This document shows positions 1 to 7,700 of a DNA stretch of 25,925 bases, in pieces. The notes below the pieces were generated by a model. The model worked only from the letters and a program-made list of their open reading frames with translations. It searched no databases and was not told the origin of the DNA. This DNA comes from an uncultured Oscillibacter sp. (lineage in GTDB: Bacteria > Bacillota > Clostridia > Oscillospirales > Oscillospiraceae). Each line of letters opens with the position of its first letter. Position 1 is the stretch's first letter. Made by a program: the position numbers and the translations under genes. The stretch spans positions 1 to 25,925 of the forward strand of contig UQUC01000023.1 in NCBI GenBank assembly GCA_900544105.1, written 5' to 3'.

Positions 1-15
1 TATATCCCGTGAAAT

Positions 16-36
16 GCCCGTATTTCCGGGCTTTTT
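16..36 (+). terminator. Rho-independent terminator of a gene upstream of the window
   Basis: A short G+C stem (GCCCG at 16-20 against CGGGC at 27-31) with a 6-nt loop is followed by five T. It probably ends transcription of a gene lying to the left of the window. Bases 37-130 hold no gene and no clear sigma-A promoter that I can defend. Confidence 0.6.
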
Positions 37-130
37 GGAGATAATCAGAGTTGTTCTTTAAAAAATTTAAATTGCCCTGCAATAAATTATCCTTTCCGTG
101 CATTACACGGATGACAGGAGACGGAAGCCT

Positions 131-706
131 ATGCTCAGCTTGCTGATGACAACCGAATACACCCCGGCAGAGGATCGGCACGAGCTGCAGCAGTTGATCC
201 TCCGCGTTGCCGGCGGTGAGCGTGAAGCACTCGCGGAGCTGTATCAACGCACGCGCTCGGCGGTGTACGGCCTTGCGCTATCCTACCTTAAAAACGCGCA
301 CGACGCGCAGGACATCACGCAGGATGTTTATGTACAAGTGTGGGACTGCGCGGAGCAGTACCGCCCAACCGGTTCGCCGATGGGCTGGCTGCTGGCGGTC
401 TGCCGCAATCTCTGCCTGATGCGCCTGCGGCGCGAGGAACGTCATGCCGCGCTCAGCGAGGAGGAATGGGACGCCATTCCCGCGCAGGAGTGCGGACTGG
501 ACGCGGACGAGCGCGCGCTGCTACAAGGCGCGTTGGCAAGACTCGCTGACGAGGAACGGCGTATCGTGCTGCTCCACGCGGTCACGGGTATGAAGCACCG
601 GGAGATCGCGGCGCTGCTGGAGCTGCCGCTTCCGACCGTCCTGTCGAAATATCACAGAGCATTGAAAAAAATGCGAGCTTATCTGGAAGGAGACGACGCC
701 AAATGA
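131..706 (+). CDS. ECF-type RNA polymerase sigma factor (sigma-70 regions 2 and 4)
   Basis: This is a 191-aa sigma factor of the extracytoplasmic-function class, which directs RNA polymerase to a small regulon. Region 2 covers about residues 33-102, with the helix-rich core containing ALSYLKNAHDAQDITQDVY and the DNA-melting part ending in CRNLCLMRLRRE. Region 4 covers about 133-186, with a helix-turn-helix in HREIAALLELPLPTVLSKYH. I chose the ATG at 131 because AGGAG lies ten bases upstream; an in-frame GTG at 98 would add eleven unlike residues and has no such site, and an ATG at 146 is also possible. The stop overlaps the start of the next gene as ATGA, so the two are translationally coupled, the usual layout for a sigma factor and its membrane anti-sigma factor. 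The target promoters are unknown, and I saw no autoregulatory ECF-type promoter that I could defend. Confidence 0.93.
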   Translation: MLSLLMTTEYTPAEDRHELQQLILRVAGGEREALAELYQRTRSAVYGLALSYLKNAHDAQDITQDVYVQVWDCAEQYRPTGSPMGWLLAVCRNLCLMRLRREERHAALSEEEWDAIPAQECGLDADERALLQGALARLADEERRIVLLHAVTGMKHREIAALLELPLPTVLSKYHRALKKMRAYLEGDDAK

Positions 707-1953
707 CCAACGAAAAAATGGAGCAGCGTCTGGCCGCGGCGGTCGAAAAGACCGCGCCGAACGATGTGAACGGCGTTCTCTCCCGCTGTGAAGAGCGGAA
801 AGGAACGGTCATTCCCATGACGACAAAGAAAATGGCAAATAGAAAATGGACATCGCTCATTGCCGCCTGCCTTGCTGTAATGCTGCTTGGCGGCGGAGGC
901 GTGTTCTACCAGCGAGCGAACGCGGTGGCGTCCGTGGTGTCGCTGGATGTGAACCCCAGCATTGAACTGAAGGTGAATTGGAGCGAGAAGGTGCTCGCCT
1001 GTACGCCGCTCAACGAGGATGCAAAAGCCATCCTTGCGGATATGAGCAATGGAGCTGACCTCAAGGGGGCGAAGCTCGATGTGGCGGTAAATGCCATCGT
1101 GGGAAGTCTCGTGCGCAACGGCTATCTCGACAGCATTTCCTCCGCCATCATGATCTCGGTGGAGGACAAGGATACCACCCGTGCGGAAAAGCTTCAGCGC
1201 GAGCTGACCAGCACCGTGGACGGCGTGTTGCAGACCAGCGAAGCGAAGGCCGCCGTCCTGACGCAGACATTGACGCAGGACGCGGGGCGGGAACAGCAGG
1301 CCCGGGAAAACAACATTTCCACCGGAAAAGCGGCGCTGGTGAACCGCGTCCTCGCCATCAACCCGTCGCTCAAGTTTGACGAACTGGCAAAGCTCTCGGT
1401 GGAGGAACTGAAGGATCTCGCGGAGGCGGGCGCGCCCGCCATGCCGATCGGTATGGATGCAGCCCGTACCGCTGCGGAGGAGTATGCCGGAACGACGGCG
1501 GTGGATTCCGTTACAGCGGAGGTCGATTCCGAACTGGACGAATCTCCCGCCCACTACGAGGTGGAGCTGCACACGGCATGGGGCGAGTTCGAGTATCTGG
1601 TGGACGCCTACACGGGGAAAGTGCTCAGCGGACAGAAGGACCTGCCGTCCACCGTTTCCGCTCGGAATGACACGGTAAAGCCCTCCCAGCCCGTTAGCCC
1701 GCCTGCCCAGTCCTCCCAGCCTGCCCAGCCGTCCGGCAGCGCGGACGTCGGTCACGCCAAGGCAAAATCTATTGCCCTGAATCACGCGGGTGTGAGTGAA
1801 AATGAAGCGTATGACATGGAGATCGAACTGGACGATGAGGATGGAATACTCGTCTACGAGGTCGAGTTCAAGTCCGGCGGCATGGAGTACAGCTACGAGA
1901 TCAACGCCGCCACCGGCACGATCCTCAAGCATGAGACGGAGTTGGATGACTGA
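703..1953 (+). CDS. Membrane anti-sigma factor with RsgI-like middle domain and two PepSY repeats
   Basis: This 416-aa protein should hold the preceding sigma factor inactive at the membrane. Residues 1-48 form a short cytoplasmic segment without a zinc-binding HxxxCxxC motif. Residues 49-69 are one hydrophobic span (SLIAACLAVMLLGGGGVFY). The outer part begins with the RsgI-family middle domain, seen in LDVNPSIEL at 81-89. A charged helical stretch follows (about 155-205). Two PepSY-like repeats lie at about 252-312 and 346-413, each ending in a DAYTGKVL or NAATGTIL turn, and are joined by a linker rich in Pro, Ser and Gln (about 318-345). In RsgI proteins the Asn-Pro bond of this motif is reported to self-cleave, which would be N84-P85 here. 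The start overlaps the sigma stop by 4 bp. Family membership is well supported. What the PepSY part senses is unknown. The partner is an ECF sigma factor, not a SigI type, which is notable. Confidence 0.85.
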   Translation: MTNEKMEQRLAAAVEKTAPNDVNGVLSRCEERKGTVIPMTTKKMANRKWTSLIAACLAVMLLGGGGVFYQRANAVASVVSLDVNPSIELKVNWSEKVLACTPLNEDAKAILADMSNGADLKGAKLDVAVNAIVGSLVRNGYLDSISSAIMISVEDKDTTRAEKLQRELTSTVDGVLQTSEAKAAVLTQTLTQDAGREQQARENNISTGKAALVNRVLAINPSLKFDELAKLSVEELKDLAEAGAPAMPIGMDAARTAAEEYAGTTAVDSVTAEVDSELDESPAHYEVELHTAWGEFEYLVDAYTGKVLSGQKDLPSTVSARNDTVKPSQPVSPPAQSSQPAQPSGSADVGHAKAKSIALNHAGVSENEAYDMEIELDDEDGILVYEVEFKSGGMEYSYEINAATGTILKHETELDD

Positions 1954-2082
1954 CGCGAAAATTGAAGGTATGCGGTGCAGGCGCTTTTGCAGGACAGAGT
2001 AATATTTAGAAGTCCAGAAAATAATCTGACGATAACATAACCTGCGCTTGCCCACTTTCGTTGTTTGCAAGTTGATAAGTAA

Positions 2083-2392
2083 CAAAAGAGACAAGACGAA
2101 CGGCTGCTGGCACAGCTCCACGAGAATCTCACCACGGCCCATGCTGGCGGGTGCGGCACACAATGCTTTGCAGGTGTTCAATGCACGAGTATCTTTGACC
2201 TGTTCAAGTACCTCTGCCCCATTGCGGTGCTTCTCAAGCCCATGAGCTACTTTTCTCTGCTGTGCGTCCACTGCGGCAAGTGTCTGTGGGTCTGCCCCAT
2301 GGATGTGGGGGTCAACAGGGAGCCCGCAAGCGGAAAAACGGAACGTCTGCTACAAGTGCACGAACGTGTGCCCCACAAAGGCGCCGCATTGA
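2083..2392 (+). pseudogene. Remnant of a 4Fe-4S (NapH-like/polyferredoxin) protein, 5'-truncated and frameshifted
   Basis: The frame open from 2083 reads through GGCGTQCFAGVQCTSIFDLF and FKYLCPIAVLLKPMSYF to CVHCGKCLWVCPMDV, a classic C-x2-C-x2-C-x3-CP cluster ligand set. The second cluster is present but in another frame: from about 2339 the reading RNVCYKCTNVCPTKAPH ends in TGA at 2390-2392. Removing one A from the five-A run at 2334-2338 joins the two clusters into one normal C-terminus. There is no start codon: an in-frame TAA lies at 2080-2082, and the membrane-spanning N-terminus expected for the NapH-like family is missing. I infer a dead fragment of a membrane-linked ferredoxin-type protein. 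A sequencing error could explain the indel but not the missing front. Confidence 0.65.
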
Positions 2393-2430
2393 AATGCGGG
2401 ACATTTTCGGCCCAATCGAGTGAAAAAGTA

Positions 2431-2460
2431 TTGAAATGTTTTTTGGCTATCTGTTATAAT
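2431..2460 (+). promoter_or_regulatory. Sigma-A-type promoter for degV
   Basis: TTGAAA at 2431-2436 and a perfect TATAAT at 2455-2460 are separated by 18 bp. Transcription would start near 2467 and give a leader of about 110 nt before degV. Confidence 0.7.
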
Positions 2461-2576
2461 GAAAAAACTCCGCAGGCCGCAGAAAAGCGTATAAAAAGAG
2501 CTGCTGCACCCTGACGGCACGCAAAATTAAGAGATACGGATCTGAAAGGACCCATTCACGCATAAGGAGCAAACGC

Positions 2577-3452
2577 ATGAAAACAGCCATTGTAACAGAC
2601 AGCAACAGCGGCATTACACAGGCAGAAGCGCAGAAAATGAACGTTTTCGTCCTGCCGATGCCGGTCATCATCGAGGGACAGGCGTATTACGAGGGGATCG
2701 ACCTGCTGCCGGATCAGTTTTTCCGTGCATTGACGGAGCGGCAGGCGGTCTCCACCTCCCAGCCGTCCCCCGGCGATGTGACGGCCCTTTGGGACAAGGT
2801 GCTGACCGAATATGACGAGCTGGTGTGCATCCCCATGTCCAGCGGTCTCTCCGCCTCCTGCGCCACAGCGCAGATGCTGGCGGAGGATTACGAGGACAGG
2901 GTGTTTGTGGTGGACAACCACCGCATTTCCATCTCTCAGAAAAGCTCCGTGTGGGACGCCGTGGCCCTGCGGGAGGCGGGCTGCGGGGCACAGGAGATCC
3001 AGCGGGAACTGGAGGCCAGCGGGCTGGATTCCATTGTGTATGTGGGCGTGGAGACCTTGGAATATCTTCGCCGGGGCGGTCGCGTGACCGCCGGAGCCGC
3101 GGCTATTGGCGCGGTTTTGCAGATCAAGCCCCTTTTGAAGATCGAGGGGGAACTGCTGGACGCCTGCGCCAAGGTGCGCGGCACCGCAGGCTGCAAGAAA
3201 AAGCTGCTGGAGACCATTCAGGGAGACGTGGAGCGGCTTTCCGCGAAGTGGGACATCGACATCGCCGTGGCCGGCAGCTATCAGGACGATGCCGCACTGG
3301 AGGACTGGCGGGAGATGGCGGTGAACGCATTCCCGGAGCACGGCGGCATCTTTGCCGATCCGCTGTCCTTCAGCGTCAGCAGCCATGTGGGGCCGGATGC
3401 CTTCGGCATGGCTGTGAGCCGCCGCCTGGCCCGGACGAAGGACGGGATCTGA
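2577..3452 (+). CDS. DegV family protein (fatty-acid-binding, FakB-like)
   Basis: This 291-aa protein belongs to the DegV/FakB family. Its members bind a fatty acid in a deep pocket and, where studied, present it to the FakA kinase for phosphorylation before use in phospholipid synthesis. Family signatures are all visible: TDSNSG near the N-terminus (7-12), STSQPSPG at 59-66, SSGLSAS at 88-94, the LEYLRRGGRV segment in the middle, and HVGPDAFG near the C-terminus. Length matches the usual 280-290 aa. The ATG follows an AAGGAG site. It stands alone, with its own promoter at 2431-2460 and terminator at 3473-3510. No fakA-type gene is in the window, so the kinase partner must be elsewhere if it has one. 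The ligand cannot be told from sequence. Confidence 0.93.
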   Translation: MKTAIVTDSNSGITQAEAQKMNVFVLPMPVIIEGQAYYEGIDLLPDQFFRALTERQAVSTSQPSPGDVTALWDKVLTEYDELVCIPMSSGLSASCATAQMLAEDYEDRVFVVDNHRISISQKSSVWDAVALREAGCGAQEIQRELEASGLDSIVYVGVETLEYLRRGGRVTAGAAAIGAVLQIKPLLKIEGELLDACAKVRGTAGCKKKLLETIQGDVERLSAKWDIDIAVAGSYQDDAALEDWREMAVNAFPEHGGIFADPLSFSVSSHVGPDAFGMAVSRRLARTKDGI

Positions 3453-3472
3453 TCCGTTAAAAAATAGGGGAA

Positions 3473-3512
3473 AGAAGGGGACACACGCTAAGGCGTATGT
3501 CCCTTTCTTGCT
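3473..3512 (+). terminator. Terminator of degV
   Basis: AAGAAGGGGACA at 3473-3484 pairs with TGTCCCTTTCTT at 3499-3510 with one G-T pair. The inner sequences CACGC and GCGTA extend the stem with one mismatch, around a loop TAAG. The T-rich 3' arm begins about 20 bases after the degV stop. Confidence 0.7.
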
Positions 3513-4505
3513 GGCATCGTGGCATCTGCGGAACCGTGCGGCACTGATGAATGAGGACAAAGCTCTGCAAGGATACCTCAGCTTGCTCCTTGCTGTTGGG
3601 CTCCGCTGTATCACATACAGGTCACACTGCGCAACGGAGAAGAAAGTGGCGATCTGCGCTTTTATTACCGCGCCAGCGCTGCAAAAGACCTGCGTTACAG
3701 ATGAGAAAACATACTGCATCAGCGGTACAGCGCGGTTCCTGTTTGCCGAGCAGGGTAATATTTGTGTCCGCGGCAATTTTTGGCATCCGAAACTGCAAGT
3801 CCAGAAAGCTGGCAAAGCAGAATACTGCTGAAACTTCCGCGGCGAAATGATCGAACGGAAAACGCCTCCGCTCAATTTGGAAAGGTAATTCCCTGCTTTA
3901 TGGAGTGCGTTGACTGAGAATGACTTGGCAGACCATTGTGACCAAGCTCGGCAAAGCAGCCGAACCCGGTCTGCTTATACAGCTAATGAGCAAATCGAGA
4001 CTGATGTGTTGTCAAACTTGATTTGACGTATTTGCCTTCTGACAATTCTGCCGAAAAGTTCCTGCCCGCAGGCAGTATGAGGCCGCTTCAAAAACTTACG
4101 TATCGTTTGCAAGAACCGGGTTACTAACTTTACTGCATAGACGCGCCAGAGGGCGTGGGACCCTATTAAAAGAGGGCTATACGGGCCACTCTGAAACGTC
4201 TTAGCTGCCTAAGCATTTTACCTGCATATAAAAGAAAGCGCACTCGTTGACACGGGGTTGGTGTCGCAGTGGGCAGATACATGAGAGACTATGGCGTTTT
4301 ACCGCAAAAACAGCATATACCATTATTTCATAGCAAACTATTAAAAAAAGTTATAGGCCATTCGACGAACTTTATGTGGAACTTTTTGGCTTCGACAGCC
4401 TATTATACTGTATTTACAGTATTTACAGCGGTAGGAGGGCCGTATATTTGCCGGAACAGGATGGGAGACCGGGACAGGGGATGCGGCATGCATTAAGTAA
4501 AAATA

Positions 4506-4540
4506 ACGTAAATGCTTTGCTATCGACAAAGCGCTTACGT
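4506..4540 (+). promoter_or_regulatory. Imperfect palindrome upstream of the nifJ promoter (possible operator)
   Basis: ACGTAAATGCTTTG at 4506-4519 and CAAAGCGCTTACGT at 4527-4540 are inverted repeats matching at 12 of 14 positions around a 7-bp spacer. The site ends 20 bp before the -35 hexamer of nifJ, a typical place for an activator or repressor. No T-run follows, so it is not a standard terminator. The cognate regulator is unknown; the match to a Rex-type site is poor. Confidence 0.4.
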
Positions 4541-4560
4541 CATTTGAAACATTTTTGGAC

Positions 4561-4590
4561 TTGCAAACTTGCAATGTGTAGAGTTATAAT
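4561..4590 (+). promoter_or_regulatory. Sigma-A-type promoter for nifJ
   Basis: TTGCAA at 4561-4566 and a perfect TATAAT at 4585-4590 are 18 bp apart. The start of transcription would be near 4597, giving a leader of about 165 nt. The perfect -10 box fits the high expression suggested by the codon use of nifJ. Confidence 0.7.
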
Positions 4591-4602
4591 CATATCAAGA
4601 AC

Positions 4603-4715
4603 GTAGCTGTATTAATATGGCCTGCCCCTCAGTAGGAACGGAGGAGCAGTTTCTAAGATACAGCTTGCTCAGTAGACTGATCCGCCCGATCAGGGGGCCA
4701 CCTCAAAGGGCGGAG
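4603..4715 (+). ncRNA. Candidate structured 5' leader RNA of nifJ
   Basis: Within the predicted leader, AGCTGTAT (4605-4612) pairs perfectly with ATACAGCT (4658-4665). This outer stem encloses a hairpin of CTGCCCCTC (4622-4630) with GAGGAGCAG (4641-4649), which has one mismatch. Downstream, CTGAT (4677-4681) pairs with ATCAG (4689-4693). The loop of that hairpin, CCGCCC (4682-4687), is exactly complementary to GGGCGG (4708-4713), which would make a pseudoknot or a competing stem. I do not recognise a known riboswitch consensus. The structure is read by eye and not tested by covariation. Confidence 0.35.
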
Positions 4716-4762
4716 AGTCTTCGCGTTAAATACAGGGAAGAATAATAGGAGGAATTACGTTC

Positions 4763-7700
4763 ATGGCAAAAAACAAAATGTTCAAGACGATGGACGGTAA
4801 TGAGGCTGCCGCATACGTATCTTATGCGTTTACCGAGGTAGCTACCATTTACCCCATCACTCCTTCCAGCCCCATGGCTGACCATGTGGATGCATGGGCT
4901 ACCAATGGCAAGAAGAACCTGTTTGGCCAGCCCGTAAAGCTGGTCGAGATGCAGGCGGAGTCCGGCGCGGCCGGCGCAATGCACGGCTCTCTGGAGACCG
5001 GCTCCCTGACCAGCACCTACACTGCTTCTCAGGGCCTGCTGCTGATGATCCCGCCCATGTACCGTATCGCCGGTTCTCAGCTGCCCGGCGTTATGCACGT
5101 CTCTGCCCGTACCGTGGCAACCCACTCTCTGTCCATCTTCGGTGATCATTCCGACGTTATGGCCTGCCGCCAGACCGGTTGGGCACAGCTGGCTTCCGCC
5201 AGCGTGCAGGAGAGCATGGACTTGGGCGCCGTTGCCCATCTGTCTGCCATCAAGGGCTCTATCCCCTTCCAGCATTTCTTCGATGGCTTCCGGACCTCTC
5301 ACGAGATCCAGAAGATCGAGGTTCTGGACTATGAGGATCTGGGCAAGATGCTGGATTGGGACGCTGTTCAGCGCTTCAAGGATCATGCCCTGAGCACCGA
5401 GCATCCCACTCTGCGCAACACCCTGCAGAATCCCGATACCTTCTTCCAGTCCCGCGAGGCCTGCAACAGCGCCTATGATGCGCTGCCCGCCATTGTCGAG
5501 GAGTACATGGGCAAGATCAACGAGGTCACTGGCCGCAACTATCAGTTGTTCAACTACTACGGTGCTCCCGATGCTGAGCGCGTTGTGGTGGCTATGGGCT
5601 CCGTCTGCGAGACCCTGCTGGAGGTTGTTGATTATCTGATGGAGCGCGGCGAGAAGGTCGGCTTCATTCAGGTCCATCTGTTCCGTCCCTTCTCCATGGA
5701 GCGTCTGCTGGAGAAGATTCCCGCTACCTGCAAGTGCCTGACCGTTCTGGACCGCACCAAGGAGCCCGGCGCTCCCGGCGAGCCTCTGTATCTGGACGTG
5801 TGCGATGCCCTGTGGGAAGGCAAGCGTACCAACATCGAGGCTCTGTGCGGCCGCTACGGTCTGGGCTCCAAGGATACCACTCCTGCCCAGATGAAGGCCG
5901 TGTTCGACAACATGAAGGGTGAGAAGAAGAACCACTTCACCGTCGGCATCAACGATGACGTTACGCATCTGTCTCTGCCCGTTGGCGAGAATATCGTCAC
6001 CGCCGGCAAGTCCATCATCTCCTGCAAGTTCTGGGGTCTGGGCTCTGACGGTACCGTGGGCGCCAACAAGAACTCCATCAAGATCATCGGTGACCACACC
6101 GACCAGTACGCTCAGGCTTACTTCGAGTATGACTCCAAGAAGTCCGGCGGCGTTACCAAGTCCCACCTGCGCTTTGGCCATGAGCCCATCCACAGCACCT
6201 ACTATGTCACCATGGCTGACTTTGTGGCCTGCCACAAGACCTCTTACATCAAGGACTTCGATATCGTTTCCGAGATCAAGCCTCACGGCACCTTCCTGCT
6301 GAACACCAGCTGGACCGGCGCTGAGCTGGAGGAGCACCTGCCCAACCGTGTGAAGCGTCAGATCGCCGAGCGTGAGATCAACTTCTACACCATCGACGCT
6401 ACCGCTATCGCTATGGAGCTGGGCCTGGGCAACCGCACCAACACCGTGCTGCAGGCTGCCTTCTTCAAGCTCTCCGGCATTATCCCCATCGAGGACGCCG
6501 TGAAGTACATGAAGGCCGCTATCGTCAAGTCCTACTCCAAGAAGGGCCAGAAGATCGTTGACATGAACAGTGCCGCCGTTGACAGAGGTGTTGACGCTGC
6601 TGTGAAGATCAACGTTCCCGAGTCCTGGAAGACCCTGGCTGACGATACCAAGGCTCCCGATGCAAGCCTGCCTCACTACATCCGTGAGATCCAGATCCCC
6701 GTCAACAAGCAGGCTGGCGATGCTATCCCCGTGAGCGAGTTCATGCCCTACGCTGATGGTGTTACCCCCTCTGAGACTTCTAAGTATGAGAAGCGCGGCA
6801 TCGCTGTGAAGGTGCCTCAGTGGATCCCCGAGAACTGCATCGGCTGCAACAAGTGCGCTCTGGTTTGCCCCCATGCTGCGATTCGCCCCTTCCTGCTGAA
6901 CGCGGAGGAAGAGGCTGCTAAGCCCGCCGCCTTCGTTACCAAGGAGGCCAAGGGCAAGGGCTTCGAGGGCCTGACTTTCCGTATGCAGGTCGATCCTCTG
7001 GATTGCCAGGGCTGCGGCGCCTGCGCCAATGTCTGCCCCGCCAAGGAGAAGGCTCTGGTCATGGAGCTGCTGGATACCCAGATGCCCGAGCAGGAGAACT
7101 GGGAGCATGCACTGACCCTGTCCACCAAGACCAACCCCATGGACAAGTTCACCGTCCGCGGTTCTCAGTTCGAGCGTCCTCTGTACGAGTTCAGCGGCGC
7201 CTGCGCCGGCTGCGGCGAGGCTCCTTACATGAAGCTTATGTCTCAGCTGTTCGGTGACCGGATGTTCGTTACCTCCGCTACCGGTTGCGCTTACGTTGTG
7301 GGTTCCTCCACTCCTTCTTTCCCCTATGTGGCCAATGAGAAGGGCCATGGTCCTGCCAACTCTAACTCCCTGTTCGAGGATAACGCCGAGTATGCCCTGG
7401 GCATGAAGCTGTCCATCGACCAGATGCGTCGTCAGATGGCTGCTCACGCCGAGGCTGTGGTGGCTTCTACCTCCGACGCTGCTCTGAAGAGCGCTCTGGA
7501 GGCTTGGCTGGCTGAGGGCGATAACGGCGACAAGACCCGTGCTCTGTCCGAGGCTGTTGTGGCTGCTCTGAACGCCACTGCTGAGACCTCTGATGATATC
7601 GCCTTCCTGAAGGCCAACAAGGATGCTCTGCCCAAGAAGAGCGTCTGGATGTACGGCGGCGACGGCTGGGCTTACGATATCGGCTTCGGCGGTCTGGACC

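Larger units (their letters stand above)
1954..2576 (+). other. Gene-poor spacer between the anti-sigma gene and degV
   Basis: This 623-bp stretch holds no intact gene. From about 2083 to 2392 it carries a frameshifted remnant of an iron-sulfur protein, and at 2431-2460 the promoter for degV; both are listed separately. Bases 1954-2080 are comparatively A+T-rich, and I recognise nothing in them, including no convincing terminator for the anti-sigma gene. The remaining 2466-2576 is an untranslated leader for degV. Confidence 0.6.
3513..4762 (+). other. About 1.25 kb without an intact gene; possible eroded element, then nifJ control region
   Basis: No open frame here has both a credible ribosome site and a recognisable protein. 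One forward frame (about 3508-4020) stays open until 3831 and then continues past two stops with protein-like composition, for example in the segment around 3900-4020. That hints at a decayed gene, but I cannot name it. Bases 4130-4300 contain short G+C-rich repeats and look non-coding. From about 4300 the composition turns A+T-rich. The last part (4506-4762) is the nifJ control region, with a palindrome, a promoter and a structured leader, all listed separately. I found no tRNA, rRNA, CRISPR or insertion-sequence ends. Confidence 0.5.

Noticed and set aside
679..2271. Long minus-strand frame opposite the anti-sigma gene
   Set aside because: The plus-strand protein has clear domains and coupling to the sigma gene; the minus frame has no recognisable motif.
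2556..3875. Long minus-strand frame opposite degV
   Set aside because: DegV motifs and a promoter/terminator pair support the plus strand; the minus translation resembles nothing.
4403..4430. Repeated GTATTTACAG near 4408-4427, resembling an SOS-type box
   Set aside because: Spacing of the CTGT and ACAG halves is wrong for a LexA site, and Firmicutes use a different consensus.
4269..4496. 75-codon plus-strand frame before nifJ
   Set aside because: No ribosome site, no recognisable domain, and it runs into the regulatory region.
4708..4735. Similarity of the end of the nifJ leader to the 5' half of a tetrahydrofolate riboswitch
   Set aside because: Only about 15-20 bases agree and the required 3' half would fall in or beyond the start of nifJ, so it is most likely chance.
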